NCBI RefSeq assembly: GCF_902859625.1
Contig: NZ_CADIJX010000015.1
Coordinates: forward strand, 38,517 to 102,516
Length of the DNA: 64,000 nucleotides
Direction: 5' to 3'
DNA from: Achromobacter pestifer
GTDB taxonomy: Bacteria; Pseudomonadota; Gammaproteobacteria; Burkholderiales; Burkholderiaceae_B
Made by a program: the position numbers and the translations under genes. Below are positions 30,619 through 39,587 of the stretch, piece after piece (positions within the stretch are counted from its first letter, which is position 1; each line of letters begins with the position of its first letter). The notes beneath the pieces were generated by a model. The model saw nothing but the letters and a program-made list of their open reading frames with translations, had not been told where the DNA came from and searched no databases.

Positions 30619-32274
30619 ATGGAGTTCTTTATTGCCAATCTGGCGCCGATCATGTTCGCGACGCTGATTATTTTCCTGTTGCTGGGCTTTCCGGTGGCGT
30701 TTGCGCTGGCGGCCAACGGCATTCTTTTCGGCCTGGTGGGCATGGAACTGGGCCTGCTCAATTCCTCGTTGTTCCAGGCGCTGCCACAACGGGTGTTCGG
30801 CATTATTTCCAACGATACGTTGCTGGCGGTGCCATTCTTCACGCTGATGGGCCTGGTGCTGGAGCGTTCCGGCATGGCCGAGGACTTGCTTGAAACGATC
30901 GGCCAGCTGTTCGGTTCGGTGCGTGGCGGGCTGGCCATCGCGGTGGTGTTCGTGGGCGCGATGCTGGCCGCGACCACGGGGGTGGTGTCTGCGTCGGTGA
31001 TTTCGATGGGATTGATCTCGTTGCCGATCATGCTGCGCAATGGCTATGACCGGAAACTTGCCAGTGGCGTGATCGCGGCGTCGGGCACGCTGTCGCAGAT
31101 CATCCCGCCTTCATTGGTGCTGATCATCCTGGCCGACCAGCTGGGCCGCTCCATCGGCGACATGTACCGGGCGGCGATGGTGCCGGGCTTCATCCTGGCC
31201 GGGGTGTACATCGTGTACGTTGTCCTCATGAGCCTGCTGAAGCCGGCGTCGGCCCCCGCGCTGCCCGAAGAGGCACGCCGGTTCCAGGAACCGAACGGCA
31301 CGCGGGGCGGGCGTTCGTTGCTGGTGCTGATGGTGATTTCCGCCGTATCGGCCTATTTCCTGGGCCTCTGGGTCGAGAACAACACTGCGCCGGTGGACGA
31401 GCGCATCGTCGTGGCCTTGCTGTTCTGGGGCGCCACGGCATTCGTCATCGCACTGGTCAACAAGGCCTTGGGTCTGGGCCTGTTGTCGGCCCTGGCCGAG
31501 CGCGTGACGTTCGTGATGATTCCGCCGCTGGCGCTGATCTTCCTGGTGCTGGGCACGATCTTCATTGGCGTGGCCACGCCGACCGAAGGCGGCGCCATGG
31601 GCGCGGTGGGCGCCATCCTGATGGCCGTGATCCGCCGCCGCCTGTCGTTGGACCTGCTTAAGCAGGCGATGGACACGACCACCAAGCTGTCCTGCTTCGT
31701 GGTGTTCATCCTGGTGGGATCCACCGTGTTCGGCCTGACGTTCCGCGCCGTCAACGGCGACCTCTGGGTGGAACATCTGTTGACCGGGCTGCCGGGCGGG
31801 CAGTGGGGCTTTCTGATCGTGGTCAGCGTCCTGACCTTCGTGCTGGCTTTCTTTCTGGACTTCTTTGAACTCGCGTTCATCATCGTGCCGCTGCTGGGTC
31901 CGGTGGCGGACAAGCTGGGCATCGACCTGATCTGGTTCGGCGTGATCCTGGCGGTCAATATGCAGACGTCGTTCATGCATCCGCCATTCGGATTCGCGCT
32001 GTTCTACCTGCGCTCGGTGGCGCCGCGCGACCGCTACAAGGACAGGGTGACGGGGAAGATGATAGAACCCGTCACCACGGGACAGATCTATTGGGGATCC
32101 GTGCCGTTCATCGTGATTCAGTTGCTGATGGTCGCGGCAGTGATGGCGTTCCCAGGCATGGTGATGCACTACAAGGACGACGCGCCGACCATCGATCCGG
32201 GTTCGGTGTCAATGGAAGTGGAAGGGGCGTCGGGCCTGGGCACCTACGGGGCCGATTCCAATCCGTTCAAGTAA
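30619..32274 (+). CDS. TRAP transporter large permease (DctM family)
   Basis: A 551-residue polytopic protein that carries the ion-coupled transport path of the TRAP system. Family motifs include LLLGFPVAFALAANG, SNDTLLAVPFFTLMG, SGTLSQIIPPSLVLIILAD and NMQTSFMHPPFGFALFYLR. It is about 120 residues longer than the usual DctM, with extra segments around residues 210-290 as seen in some organic-acid TRAP permeases. It starts two bases after dctQ and ends the operon before a GC-rich hairpin. Confidence 0.94.
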   Translation: MEFFIANLAPIMFATLIIFLLLGFPVAFALAANGILFGLVGMELGLLNSSLFQALPQRVFGIISNDTLLAVPFFTLMGLVLERSGMAEDLLETIGQLFGSVRGGLAIAVVFVGAMLAATTGVVSASVISMGLISLPIMLRNGYDRKLASGVIAASGTLSQIIPPSLVLIILADQLGRSIGDMYRAAMVPGFILAGVYIVYVVLMSLLKPASAPALPEEARRFQEPNGTRGGRSLLVLMVISAVSAYFLGLWVENNTAPVDERIVVALLFWGATAFVIALVNKALGLGLLSALAERVTFVMIPPLALIFLVLGTIFIGVATPTEGGAMGAVGAILMAVIRRRLSLDLLKQAMDTTTKLSCFVVFILVGSTVFGLTFRAVNGDLWVEHLLTGLPGGQWGFLIVVSVLTFVLAFFLDFFELAFIIVPLLGPVADKLGIDLIWFGVILAVNMQTSFMHPPFGFALFYLRSVAPRDRYKDRVTGKMIEPVTTGQIYWGSVPFIVIQLLMVAAVMAFPGMVMHYKDDAPTIDPGSVSMEVEGASGLGTYGADSNPFK

Positions 32275-32280
32275 CGGCGG

Positions 32281-32314
32281 GGCCGGGGGCGTGCTTGAGC
32301 CTAGCGCCCCGGCC
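32281..32314. terminator. Hairpin between the TRAP large permease and gntR
   Basis: GGCCGGGGGC (32281-32290) pairs with GCGCCCCGGCC (32304-32314), with one bulged base. It lies between convergent genes and overlaps the end of gntR (32301). There is no clear T-run. Confidence 0.45.
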
Positions 32315-32984
32315 GCGCCTGTTCCGACGCCAGATAGGCGTCGCGTGACGGCAGCAGGTGGTCGCGGCACACGGTCATCAAGGCCTGGCGGTCACCGTCG
32401 CGTAGCGCCTGGATCATGGCCCAATGTTCCTGGCGGGCACGTTCGCGGTAGCCGGCGGCCACCAAGGTGCCAAAGCGGATCGAGTGGGTGCGCCGGGCGT
32501 ATTCCTCGATGGCCTGGCCCAGCACGGCGTTGTCCAGCAAACCGAAGAACTCCCGGTGGAAACGCTGGTTGCTGCGGAACACGCGGCGCGTGTCGCCGTC
32601 GGCGACTGCCGCATCGTGCTCGCGCTGCACCGTGATCAGCGCCGCCAGCCGGGCTTCGGGCACGGGCAGCGGAATCTGGCTGGCGGCATGTACCTCCAGG
32701 ACTTCGCGCAGCGCATACAGCTCCATGACTTCGCGGGCGGAGAACGCCCGCACGACGGCGCCGATGTTGCGCTTTTTCTCCACCACGCCCAAGAGCTCCA
32801 GTTCGGACAGCACTTGCCGCACGGCATGGCGCTTCATGGCGAAGCGCGCCATCAGCTCGTCCTCGGTCAGGCGTTCGCGCGGGTGCAGCCGGCCGAAGAC
32901 GATGTCTTCTTCCAGGGCGGCCACCGCGGTTTGCGTGGCGTCGGGGGCCTCTGCTTGCAGGGCGTCGGGCGTGATGGCGTTCAT
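32301..32984 (-). CDS. GntR-family regulator, FadR/VanR subgroup (FCD domain)
   Basis: A 227-residue regulator with an N-terminal winged helix-turn-helix (LHPRERLTEDELMARFAMKR, then VRQVLSELELLGVVEKKR) and a helical FCD ligand domain with metal-binding His residues (FHREFFGLLDN, REHDAAVADGD). It lies 10 bases downstream of the dehydratase gene on the same strand and is probably co-transcribed with it, so it likely controls that gene and the divergent Bug receptor. Confidence 0.9.
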   Translation of the reverse strand: MNAITPDALQAEAPDATQTAVAALEEDIVFGRLHPRERLTEDELMARFAMKRHAVRQVLSELELLGVVEKKRNIGAVVRAFSAREVMELYALREVLEVHAASQIPLPVPEARLAALITVQREHDAAVADGDTRRVFRSNQRFHREFFGLLDNAVLGQAIEEYARRTHSIRFGTLVAAGYRERARQEHWAMIQALRDGDRQALMTVCRDHLLPSRDAYLASEQARPGR

Positions 32985-32994
32985 GGCGGCAGGT

Positions 32995-34770
32995 TTACTT
33001 CTTGGGCACGGTGTCGTGCGTGACGCCAGCGCGCAGGAAGTCGAAATCGACGCCCTGATCGGCCTGCGTCACGGTTTGCAGGAATAGCTTGCGGTAGCCC
33101 CGGTCGGCGGTGGGCCGGGTGATGGGCTGGGCCGCCGTGCGGCGTGCCAGTTCGGCATCGTCCACCAACAGCGCGATTTCGCGCTGCGCCACCGACAAGC
33201 GGATGCGGTCGCCATTTTGCACGTAAGCCAGCGGGCCGCCAATCGCGGCCTCGGGCGTGACGTGCAGCACGATGGTACCGGCGGCGGTGCCGCTCATGCG
33301 CCCGTCCGAGATGCGGACCATGTCCTTGACCCCCGCACGCGCCAGCTTCTTGGGAATTGGCATGTAGCCGGCCTCGGGCATGCCAGGGGCACCGGTCGGG
33401 CCGATGCGCTTGAGCACCAGGATGTCGTCGGCGGTCACGTCCAGCGCGTCGTCGTCGATGCGCCGCGCCATGTCCTCGGCGTCCTCGAACACCACCGCGC
33501 GGCCTTCGTGTTCCATCAGCTTGGGATTGGCGGCGGATTGCTTGATGATGGCGCCGCCCGGGGCCAGGTTGCCGCGCAGCACGGCCAGGCCGCCTACCGG
33601 ATAGATGGGGGCGGCGGTGGAGCGAATCACGTCTTGCGCGAAGGGAGCGGGCGCATCGTCCAGTTCCTGGCCCAGCGTGCGGCCGGAAACGGTCAAGACG
33701 TCCAGATGCAGGAAGGGGCGCAACTCGCGCAGCAGCGCGGGCATGCCGCCGGCGTGGTGGAAGTCTTCCATATAGTGCTGGCCCGACGGCTTCAGGTCGA
33801 CCAGCACGGGCGTTTCGCGGCTGATGCGATCAAGGCCCGCCAGGTCAATGTCGATGCCCAGGCGGCCGGCGATGGCGGTCAGGTGGACGATGCCGTTGGT
33901 GGAGCCGCCGATGGCCAGCAGCACCCGCAAGGCGTTTTCGATGGACTTGCCGTTAAGGATCTGGTCGGGCGTCAGGCGGGCAGCGGCCATGGCGACGGCG
34001 GTGGCGCCGGTGCGTTCGGCCACGCGCACGCGGTCGGCGGTGACGGCGGGGGCGGATGCGCCACCCGCCACCATCATGCCCAGCGCTTCGGTGATGCAGG
34101 CCATGGTGCTGGCCGTTCCCATCACGGAACAGGTGCCCACGCTGGCGACCAGCTGGTTGTTCACATCGGCGATTTCCGGCGCGTCGATCTCGTCGGCGCG
34201 GTAGCGGCCCCAGTAGCGGCGGCAGTCGGTGCAGGCGCCCACGCGCTCGCCACGGTGCGACCCGGTCAGCATCGACCCGGTGACCAGCTGGATCGCGGGC
34301 ACGCCGGCCGAGGCCGCGCCCATCAATTGGGCCGGAACGGTCTTGTCGCAGCCGCCGATCAGCACCACCGCGTCCATGGGTTGCGCGCGGATCATTTCCT
34401 CGGTGTCCATGGACATCAGGTTGCGCAGGTACATGCTGGTCGGCTGCGAGAAGCTTTCATGCACCGAGATGGTCGGGAAGTCCATCGGCAGCCCGCCTGC
34501 CAGCATGACGCCGCGCTTGACGGCCTCGATCAGCTGGGGCGCGTTGCCGTGGCACGGGTTGTAGCTGCTGCCTGTATTGACGATACCGATGATCGGACGA
34601 GCCAGCGCGTCATCGGACAGCCCCGCGCCCTTGATGAAGGCCTTGCGCAGGAACAGCGAGAAGCCCTTGTCGCCGTAGTTCGTCAGCCCGCGGGCCACGC
34701 CCTGCGCGGTGGTGCTGTCGCTATCAAAAGGGCCGGCTGCGGGGGTGCTGCCTTTGGTCTCGTCCGTCAT
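32995..34770 (-). CDS. IlvD/Edd-family dehydratase, probably for a sugar acid
   Basis: A 591-residue iron-sulfur dehydratase. The start ending at 34770 (MTDETKGSTP) was chosen over a longer frame. Visible cluster cysteines are in NPCHGNAP, GGCDKTVPAQ and GTCSVMGTAST; KPSGQHYMEDFHHAGG and RISDGRMSGTAAGT are family marks. Housekeeping IlvD and Edd differ in context. Here the gene is next to a GntR regulator and a Bug receptor, and it belongs to the subgroup that includes arabonate/xylonate/galactonate-type dehydratases (CTDCRRYWGRYR). The substrate is not determinable. Confidence 0.88.
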   Translation of the reverse strand: MTDETKGSTPAAGPFDSDSTTAQGVARGLTNYGDKGFSLFLRKAFIKGAGLSDDALARPIIGIVNTGSSYNPCHGNAPQLIEAVKRGVMLAGGLPMDFPTISVHESFSQPTSMYLRNLMSMDTEEMIRAQPMDAVVLIGGCDKTVPAQLMGAASAGVPAIQLVTGSMLTGSHRGERVGACTDCRRYWGRYRADEIDAPEIADVNNQLVASVGTCSVMGTASTMACITEALGMMVAGGASAPAVTADRVRVAERTGATAVAMAAARLTPDQILNGKSIENALRVLLAIGGSTNGIVHLTAIAGRLGIDIDLAGLDRISRETPVLVDLKPSGQHYMEDFHHAGGMPALLRELRPFLHLDVLTVSGRTLGQELDDAPAPFAQDVIRSTAAPIYPVGGLAVLRGNLAPGGAIIKQSAANPKLMEHEGRAVVFEDAEDMARRIDDDALDVTADDILVLKRIGPTGAPGMPEAGYMPIPKKLARAGVKDMVRISDGRMSGTAAGTIVLHVTPEAAIGGPLAYVQNGDRIRLSVAQREIALLVDDAELARRTAAQPITRPTADRGYRKLFLQTVTQADQGVDFDFLRAGVTHDTVPKK

Positions 34771-34781
34771 TTTCAGTCCCG

Positions 34782-34910
34782 ATAATATTATTGATAATCT
34801 AGGGGCATGATCATATCCAGCCTTTGCACGGCACCGCAAGCGCTTTGTACAAGTAGATATATTGATCTGTTTTTAAGATCAGTCGATAGAAAAATTCTGA
34901 TTCTTCTATC
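34782..34910. promoter_or_regulatory. Divergent promoter region, dehydratase operon / Bug receptor
   Basis: This AT-rich stretch between 34771 and 34991 holds a palindrome ATAATATTAT (34782-34791) and an inverted repeat GATAGAA/TTCTATC (34885-34891 with 34904-34910). Either could be a GntR operator. No consensus FCD-type site is evident. Confidence 0.35.
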
Positions 34911-34991
34911 AAGTTACCCCTCCTAAACTGGCGCCGTTGACGAGCCGGGCGTCCGTCCATTCCTATACTCATCCCGGCTGGAGAGACCCCT

Positions 34992-35987
34992 ATGTCAGAC
35001 TTGCGTCTGCGGCCGCGCCGTGCCGTCCTGTTGTCCCTGCTGGCCCTGTGCGCCGGCGTTTCTGCCCCGGCGCTGTCAGCCGACGCCTATCCCGACAAAC
35101 CCATCCGCCTGATCGTGCCGTATCCGCCCGGAGGCGCGACCGACGTGATCGGCCGCGTGCTGGCGCAGGAACTGACGGGTGCGTTGGGGCAATCGGTGAT
35201 CGTGGAAAACCGTGCCGGCGCCGCCGGCAATATCGGCGCGGATCAGGTTGCCAAGGCGCAACCCGACGGCTACACCTTGTTGATGGGCGCGCTGACCAGC
35301 CACTCCATCAACGCAGCCCTGTACCGCGGCCGCGTGACCTATGACGTGGAAAAGAGCTTTGCGCCGGTGTCCATCGTGGGCACGGTGCCGCTGGTGTTCG
35401 TGGTAAATCCGTCGGTGCAGGCCAATACGCTGTCCGAATTCATCGCGCTGGCCAAGTCGAAGCCGGGCTACATGACCATGGCATCGGCCGGCAACGGCTC
35501 GCCTCAGCATCTGGCAGGCGAAATGTTCAAGCGCTCGGCGGGTGTCGATATCCTGCACGTGCCCTACAAGGGCAGCGGCCCGGCCATGACCGACCTGATG
35601 GGCGGGCAGGTGCTGAGCATGATCGAAACCGTGCCGGCCGCGCAAGGCAATATCAAGGCCGGCAAATTGCGCGCGCTGGCCGTGACGTCGCCGCAGCGCG
35701 TGGACGCACTGCCCGACGTCCCGACCGCCGCCGAAGCAGGTTTGAAGGACTTTGAAGTCAGCTCGATGTTCGGCATCGTGGCGCCCGCCAACACGCCCGC
35801 GCCCGTGATCGACCGCTTGAATGGCGAACTGAAAAAGATTCTGGCCAAACCGGAAGTGAAGGCGTCGCTGTTGAATCAAGGAGCCATCGCCACCTGGACC
35901 ACGCCGGCTGACGCCCGCGCTCGCGTTTCCGCCGAAGTGGCGCGCTGGACCAAGGTCATTGATGAAGCAGGGGTGAAGGGCGACTAA
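34992..35987 (+). CDS. Bug-family (TctC) periplasmic substrate-binding protein
   Basis: A 331-residue solitary receptor of the tripartite tricarboxylate transporter family, a group greatly expanded in Bordetella and Achromobacter. A signal peptide (about 1-30, ending ALSA) precedes the family start DAYPDKPIRLIVPYPPGGATD, with ENRAGAAGNIGAD and the HVPYKGSGPAMTDLMGGQV motif. It is divergent from the dehydratase operon, so its ligand may be the same sugar acid. Ligand unknown. Confidence 0.93.
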   Translation: MSDLRLRPRRAVLLSLLALCAGVSAPALSADAYPDKPIRLIVPYPPGGATDVIGRVLAQELTGALGQSVIVENRAGAAGNIGADQVAKAQPDGYTLLMGALTSHSINAALYRGRVTYDVEKSFAPVSIVGTVPLVFVVNPSVQANTLSEFIALAKSKPGYMTMASAGNGSPQHLAGEMFKRSAGVDILHVPYKGSGPAMTDLMGGQVLSMIETVPAAQGNIKAGKLRALAVTSPQRVDALPDVPTAAEAGLKDFEVSSMFGIVAPANTPAPVIDRLNGELKKILAKPEVKASLLNQGAIATWTTPADARARVSAEVARWTKVIDEAGVKGD

Positions 35988-36028
35988 TCCGCGCGGTTGA
36001 TCCGCCGGGTTGCGCCTTTTACGCCACA

Positions 36029-36069
36029 CGCCGAAGATTTCCCCACGGAAATCTTCGGCGATTTTGTTT
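36029..36069 (+). terminator. Rho-independent terminator after the Bug receptor gene
   Basis: A perfect 14-bp stem (36029-36042 with 36047-36060), loop CCAC, followed by ATTTTGTTT. It is the clearest intrinsic terminator in the window. The remaining 218 bases before 36288 hold no gene that I can see and presumably contain the rpfR promoter. Confidence 0.9.
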
Positions 36070-36287
36070 GAACATCATGGCGGAACCCCACGCAACAAGA
36101 CAGTCGCGATAGGGGGCGCCCGCGAATCAAAGCGGTTGGCAGGGCAAAGGTTTACAACACGGCTGTGATTGTTGATGAAACAATCCGCAATACAGCGTTT
36201 AAAGCACTGTATATGGGTATTGACCCCATCCTGGCTTGGCCGTAATGTACTTTTCGGTCCAGCCTAGGACAGTGGGGGGATACCACG

Positions 36288-38285
36288 ATGACAGAGAATC
36301 AGGACGAAAAGTCGATCCTGTACACGCATTTCGGTACGCACAGCCCATATTGGCGGCTGGCGGCCGACAGCGACGCTTTTGAACTCGCCGCCATCAAAGG
36401 CGCGGCGAATATCGCAATGGCGCTGCGGGCGGATCAGGCAGATACCATCCGGTCCCTGACGGGCATCACATCCAGCGTGCGTATCGACATCTCCTTGTAT
36501 GGGGATCTGTTGCGCCTGCACTTGGTGGGCCGCAAGATCAATCCCAACGAATGGGCCGGCACCGCATCGGCGCACTCCGACACCGAATCCGTTGCCAAAG
36601 ACCTGGTTGAAGGCCTGTCGTTCGCCGAAACCGTGGTGTCCGAGGCCAACTCGGTGATCGTCATCGTGGATCAGAATGGCCGGGTGCAGCGCTTCAACAA
36701 GCTCAGCGAGGAATACACGGGCAAGCGTGAGCAGGACATTGTTGGTCGCAGTGTGTTTGAAATGTTCATGACGCGCGAAGAGGCCATGGCGTCGCGGCGC
36801 AATATCGCCGAGTTCTACAAGCGCGGGCAATCCTACGAAGTCGAACGGCTGATCAACACGGTCAAAGGCCCGCGGCTGTTCCTGTTCCGCAACAAGTTCG
36901 TCACCAGCGGCAGCGGTGAAAAGCGCGTCTACCTGATCTGCTCGGGCACGGACATCACCGAAGAACGCCAAGCGCAGGAACGCCTGCGCGTGCTGGCCAA
37001 CACCGACATGCTGACCAATCTGCCCAACCGCCATGCCATCACGGCGCGGCTGAAGGCAGCACTGGCAACGGGCCAGGAAGGGCGGGGCGGCGTCCTGTTC
37101 CTGGACCTGGACAATTTCAAGCGCATCAACGACCACTATGGCCACGGTTTTGGCGACCGGCTGCTCAAGGCAGTGTCGGTGGCGATTTCCACCTGCCTGT
37201 CCGAAGGGCAGACGCTGGCGCGGCTGGGCGGCGACGAATTCATCGTTCTACAGGAACAGGCGCAAGCCTGGGAACTGGAAGCCACCGCCGAACGCATCAT
37301 CGACCGCCTGCGCGAACCCTTCCGCCAGGGGCTGATCGAGGTCTACACCAGTTGCTCGATTGGCATCGCCATGTACCCGGACCATGGCGCCGACCTGGAC
37401 AGCGTGGTGCGCAGCGCCGACATCGCCATGTACGTGGCCAAGGAAGCGGGGCGCCACACCTACCGCGTGTTCCAGCCCGAAATGGACCGCCGCAACGCGG
37501 ACTACGTGTGGCTGGACACGAACTTGCGCAAGGCCTTGGCCGAGAACCACCTGATGCTGTATTACCAGCCCAAGCTGGCTGGCCGCACCGGCGAGGTCGA
37601 TGGCGTGGAAGCCTTGCTTCGCTGGCGGTCGCCCGAACGCGGCATGGTCTGCCCCAGCGCCTTCATCCCCTATGCCGAGGAATCGGGCCTGATCTCCCCG
37701 CTGGGCGTGTGGGTCATGCGCGAGGCCGCGCGGCAGGCGGCCGCGTGGAAGCGCGACGGGCTGAACATCCGGATCGCCATCAATATGTCGGCGCGGCAAT
37801 TGGACGACAAGGGGGTGGTCAGTGATTTCATGCGCGCCATCGGGGATGCCGACCTGGATCCCTGCATGCTGGATATCGAACTGACGGAAAGCTGCCTGAT
37901 TGAAGACGAAGTCGCAGCCATCGACCTGATCAAGCAGTTCCGCCAATTGGGCGCGCGCGTCCATCTGGACGATTTTGGGACGGGCTATTCGTCGCTGTCA
38001 CAGCTGGCGCGCATTCCGTTGGATGCGATCAAACTGGACGCCAGTTTCGTGCGCGGCGTGAACGAGAATCCGGTGTCGCAAGCGTTGGCGCGGGCTATCG
38101 TGGCCGTGGCGCGCACGCTGGAATTGAAGGTGATTGCCGAAGGGGTGGAAACCTCGGAGGAAGCCACGTTCCTCGACACACTGGGCGTGGATGCCAAGCA
38201 AGGATATCTCTATGCCAAGCCCATGCCCGCCACCGAACTCGTTACCTGGCTGGCTCAGCGCCGCCGGCTGCATCTGATCGCCTGA
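36288..38285 (+). CDS. rpfR: RpfR-like PAS-GGDEF-EAL cyclic-di-GMP enzyme and DSF receptor
   Basis: A 665-residue protein. Residues 1-110 match the N-terminal region shared by Burkholderia RpfR and E. coli PdeR (HSPYWRLAADSDAFELAA, LHLVGRKINPNEWAGTAS). A PAS domain follows (about 115-225), then GGDEF (about 230-400, intact GGDEF at 314-318) and EAL (about 410-660, EALLR at about 442). Both catalytic signatures are intact, so cyclase and phosphodiesterase activities are possible. RpfR binds the cis-2-unsaturated fatty acid signal made by RpfF, and the rpfF-like gene lies directly opposite. Pairing makes RpfR the best call; PdeR is the paralogue seen where RpfF is absent. Confidence 0.88.
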   Translation: MTENQDEKSILYTHFGTHSPYWRLAADSDAFELAAIKGAANIAMALRADQADTIRSLTGITSSVRIDISLYGDLLRLHLVGRKINPNEWAGTASAHSDTESVAKDLVEGLSFAETVVSEANSVIVIVDQNGRVQRFNKLSEEYTGKREQDIVGRSVFEMFMTREEAMASRRNIAEFYKRGQSYEVERLINTVKGPRLFLFRNKFVTSGSGEKRVYLICSGTDITEERQAQERLRVLANTDMLTNLPNRHAITARLKAALATGQEGRGGVLFLDLDNFKRINDHYGHGFGDRLLKAVSVAISTCLSEGQTLARLGGDEFIVLQEQAQAWELEATAERIIDRLREPFRQGLIEVYTSCSIGIAMYPDHGADLDSVVRSADIAMYVAKEAGRHTYRVFQPEMDRRNADYVWLDTNLRKALAENHLMLYYQPKLAGRTGEVDGVEALLRWRSPERGMVCPSAFIPYAEESGLISPLGVWVMREAARQAAAWKRDGLNIRIAINMSARQLDDKGVVSDFMRAIGDADLDPCMLDIELTESCLIEDEVAAIDLIKQFRQLGARVHLDDFGTGYSSLSQLARIPLDAIKLDASFVRGVNENPVSQALARAIVAVARTLELKVIAEGVETSEEATFLDTLGVDAKQGYLYAKPMPATELVTWLAQRRRLHLIA

Positions 38286-38313
38286 TACAGCCGGCGCCGT
38301 CCATCGACGGGGG

Positions 38314-39198
38314 TCAATGCATGGTGGCTTCCTGCACGGCGTCAGGGTTGCTGGGGGTGCGCCGGTTCTGCGCCATGACCAGGCGTTCCATATAGGCGCG
38401 GTCTTTCGGATCGATCGAGAACGCGGCCTCCACCCAGTCCTCGGTGATGTCCATCAGCTCGGAGCGCGACAGGTTCAGCACGCGCTGGCGGGCCCGCAGC
38501 ATGGCTCGCATGCCGTTGAGCTTGGGACGCAGCACGTCGATGAAGGTGCGGGTGGCGCGGTAGGCATCGCCCGGCTCGAACAGCGCGTCCACCAGCCCCT
38601 TGCCGTGGAACCATTCGGCGGTGTGCGATTCCCCGCTGCTGATCAGGTCTTCGGCCAGCTTCATGCCTGAGCGGCGTGCCACCAGCGAATAACCCCCCAT
38701 GCCGGGGAACAGGTTGAACGCCATTTCCGGGAAGCCCATGCGGGCATTGTTCTGGGCCAGCACGAAGTGATGGGCCAGGGCGGCCTCGAAGCCGCCGCCC
38801 AGCGCCGTGCCTTCGATCATGGCCAACGAGATCGCGCCGGTGTCGAACCCGCGCGATGCGGCATGCACGCAATCCACGCATGCCCGCGCATAAGCCCTCA
38901 AGGCCTCGCGCTTGCCGGTTCGGATGGCTTCAGCAAAGAAGTTGAGATCGCCGCCCACGTTGTAGATCTGCGGCACCAGCGAGCCCGTGACCCAGAAGTC
39001 GATGGTCAGGCCGGAGTCCTTGGCGGCGCGCGCCAAGGTCATGATTTCGTCGATGAGTTCGTGGTTAAAGCAGGGCCGGGGCTGCGCCCGGAGCATCATC
39101 CACATGACTCGACGTCCTTCCTCATAAAACGCAGAAATCTGCTTCATGTTGCCGGCTGCGGTAAAGGGGTGGCAGTCTGGATGAATGAGTTGATTCAT
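38314..39198 (-). CDS. rpfF: RpfF-like diffusible signal factor synthase (crotonase family)
   Basis: A 294-residue crotonase-fold enzyme. RpfF acts as thioesterase and dehydratase on hydroxyacyl-ACP and releases cis-2-unsaturated fatty acid signals. The two catalytic glutamates are present: Glu138 in LGGGFEAALAHH and Glu158 in GFPEMAFNLFPGMGGYSLV. The N-terminal extension (YEEGRRVMWMMLRAQPRPCFN) and the total length fit RpfF rather than an ordinary enoyl-CoA hydratase (about 260 residues). It converges on rpfR with 28 bases between the stops. Confidence 0.88.
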   Translation of the reverse strand: MNQLIHPDCHPFTAAGNMKQISAFYEEGRRVMWMMLRAQPRPCFNHELIDEIMTLARAAKDSGLTIDFWVTGSLVPQIYNVGGDLNFFAEAIRTGKREALRAYARACVDCVHAASRGFDTGAISLAMIEGTALGGGFEAALAHHFVLAQNNARMGFPEMAFNLFPGMGGYSLVARRSGMKLAEDLISSGESHTAEWFHGKGLVDALFEPGDAYRATRTFIDVLRPKLNGMRAMLRARQRVLNLSRSELMDITEDWVEAAFSIDPKDRAYMERLVMAQNRRTPSNPDAVQEATMH

Positions 39199-39519
39199 AT
39201 GCTTTCGTCCAATCGATCAAGGTGAGTCGGAGTACTGCCGGGTCAGCCTAATACAGAGCTTCCGGATGCCGTCTCATGCAAACCTCGTTCGATTGGCCAG
39301 ACTTGTCAGTAAGTCAAAGGCCCGAGTGAATAATGCAAAAGTCTTGCGAATTAAGGCGACGGATCGGCCTGTCGGCCGAGGGGCGCATCGGAGTGATGGA
39401 TGAGGACCCTCGCAAATTCGCGAGGAACCGGGCGGTCGGCCGGACGTCGTTGACATGAGCTGGGCTCATGCATTCGGATGAAGAGGTGGCGGCCACGGCG
39501 CCATACCGCTTCCAATGCG
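39199..39519. other. Gene-free stretch upstream of rpfF
   Basis: About 320 bases between the rpfF start and the hairpin behind the Bug gene. It should contain the rpfF promoter. The only structure I see is a small dyad CATGAGC-TGG-GCTCATG (39454-39470). No convincing gene. Confidence 0.5.
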
Positions 39520-39556
39520 ACACGGGCGCGGGAGCTAAAAGCTCCCGCGCCCGTGT
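39520..39556. terminator. Hairpin downstream of the second Bug receptor gene
   Basis: A perfect 17-bp GC-rich stem (39520-39536 with 39540-39556) with an AAA loop lies 31 bases beyond the Bug stop at 39588. There is no strong T-run, but stem strength and position fit a terminator. Confidence 0.7.
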
Positions 39557-39587
39557 ATCGTCCTCCGCCGTCTGGCGGCGGTGCTGG

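Noticed and set aside
32995..34770. Housekeeping dihydroxy-acid dehydratase (branched-chain amino acid synthesis)
   Set aside because: Context is a GntR regulator and a Bug receptor, and motifs such as CTDCRRYWGRYR fit the sugar-acid dehydratase subgroup better. I cannot exclude it without a search.
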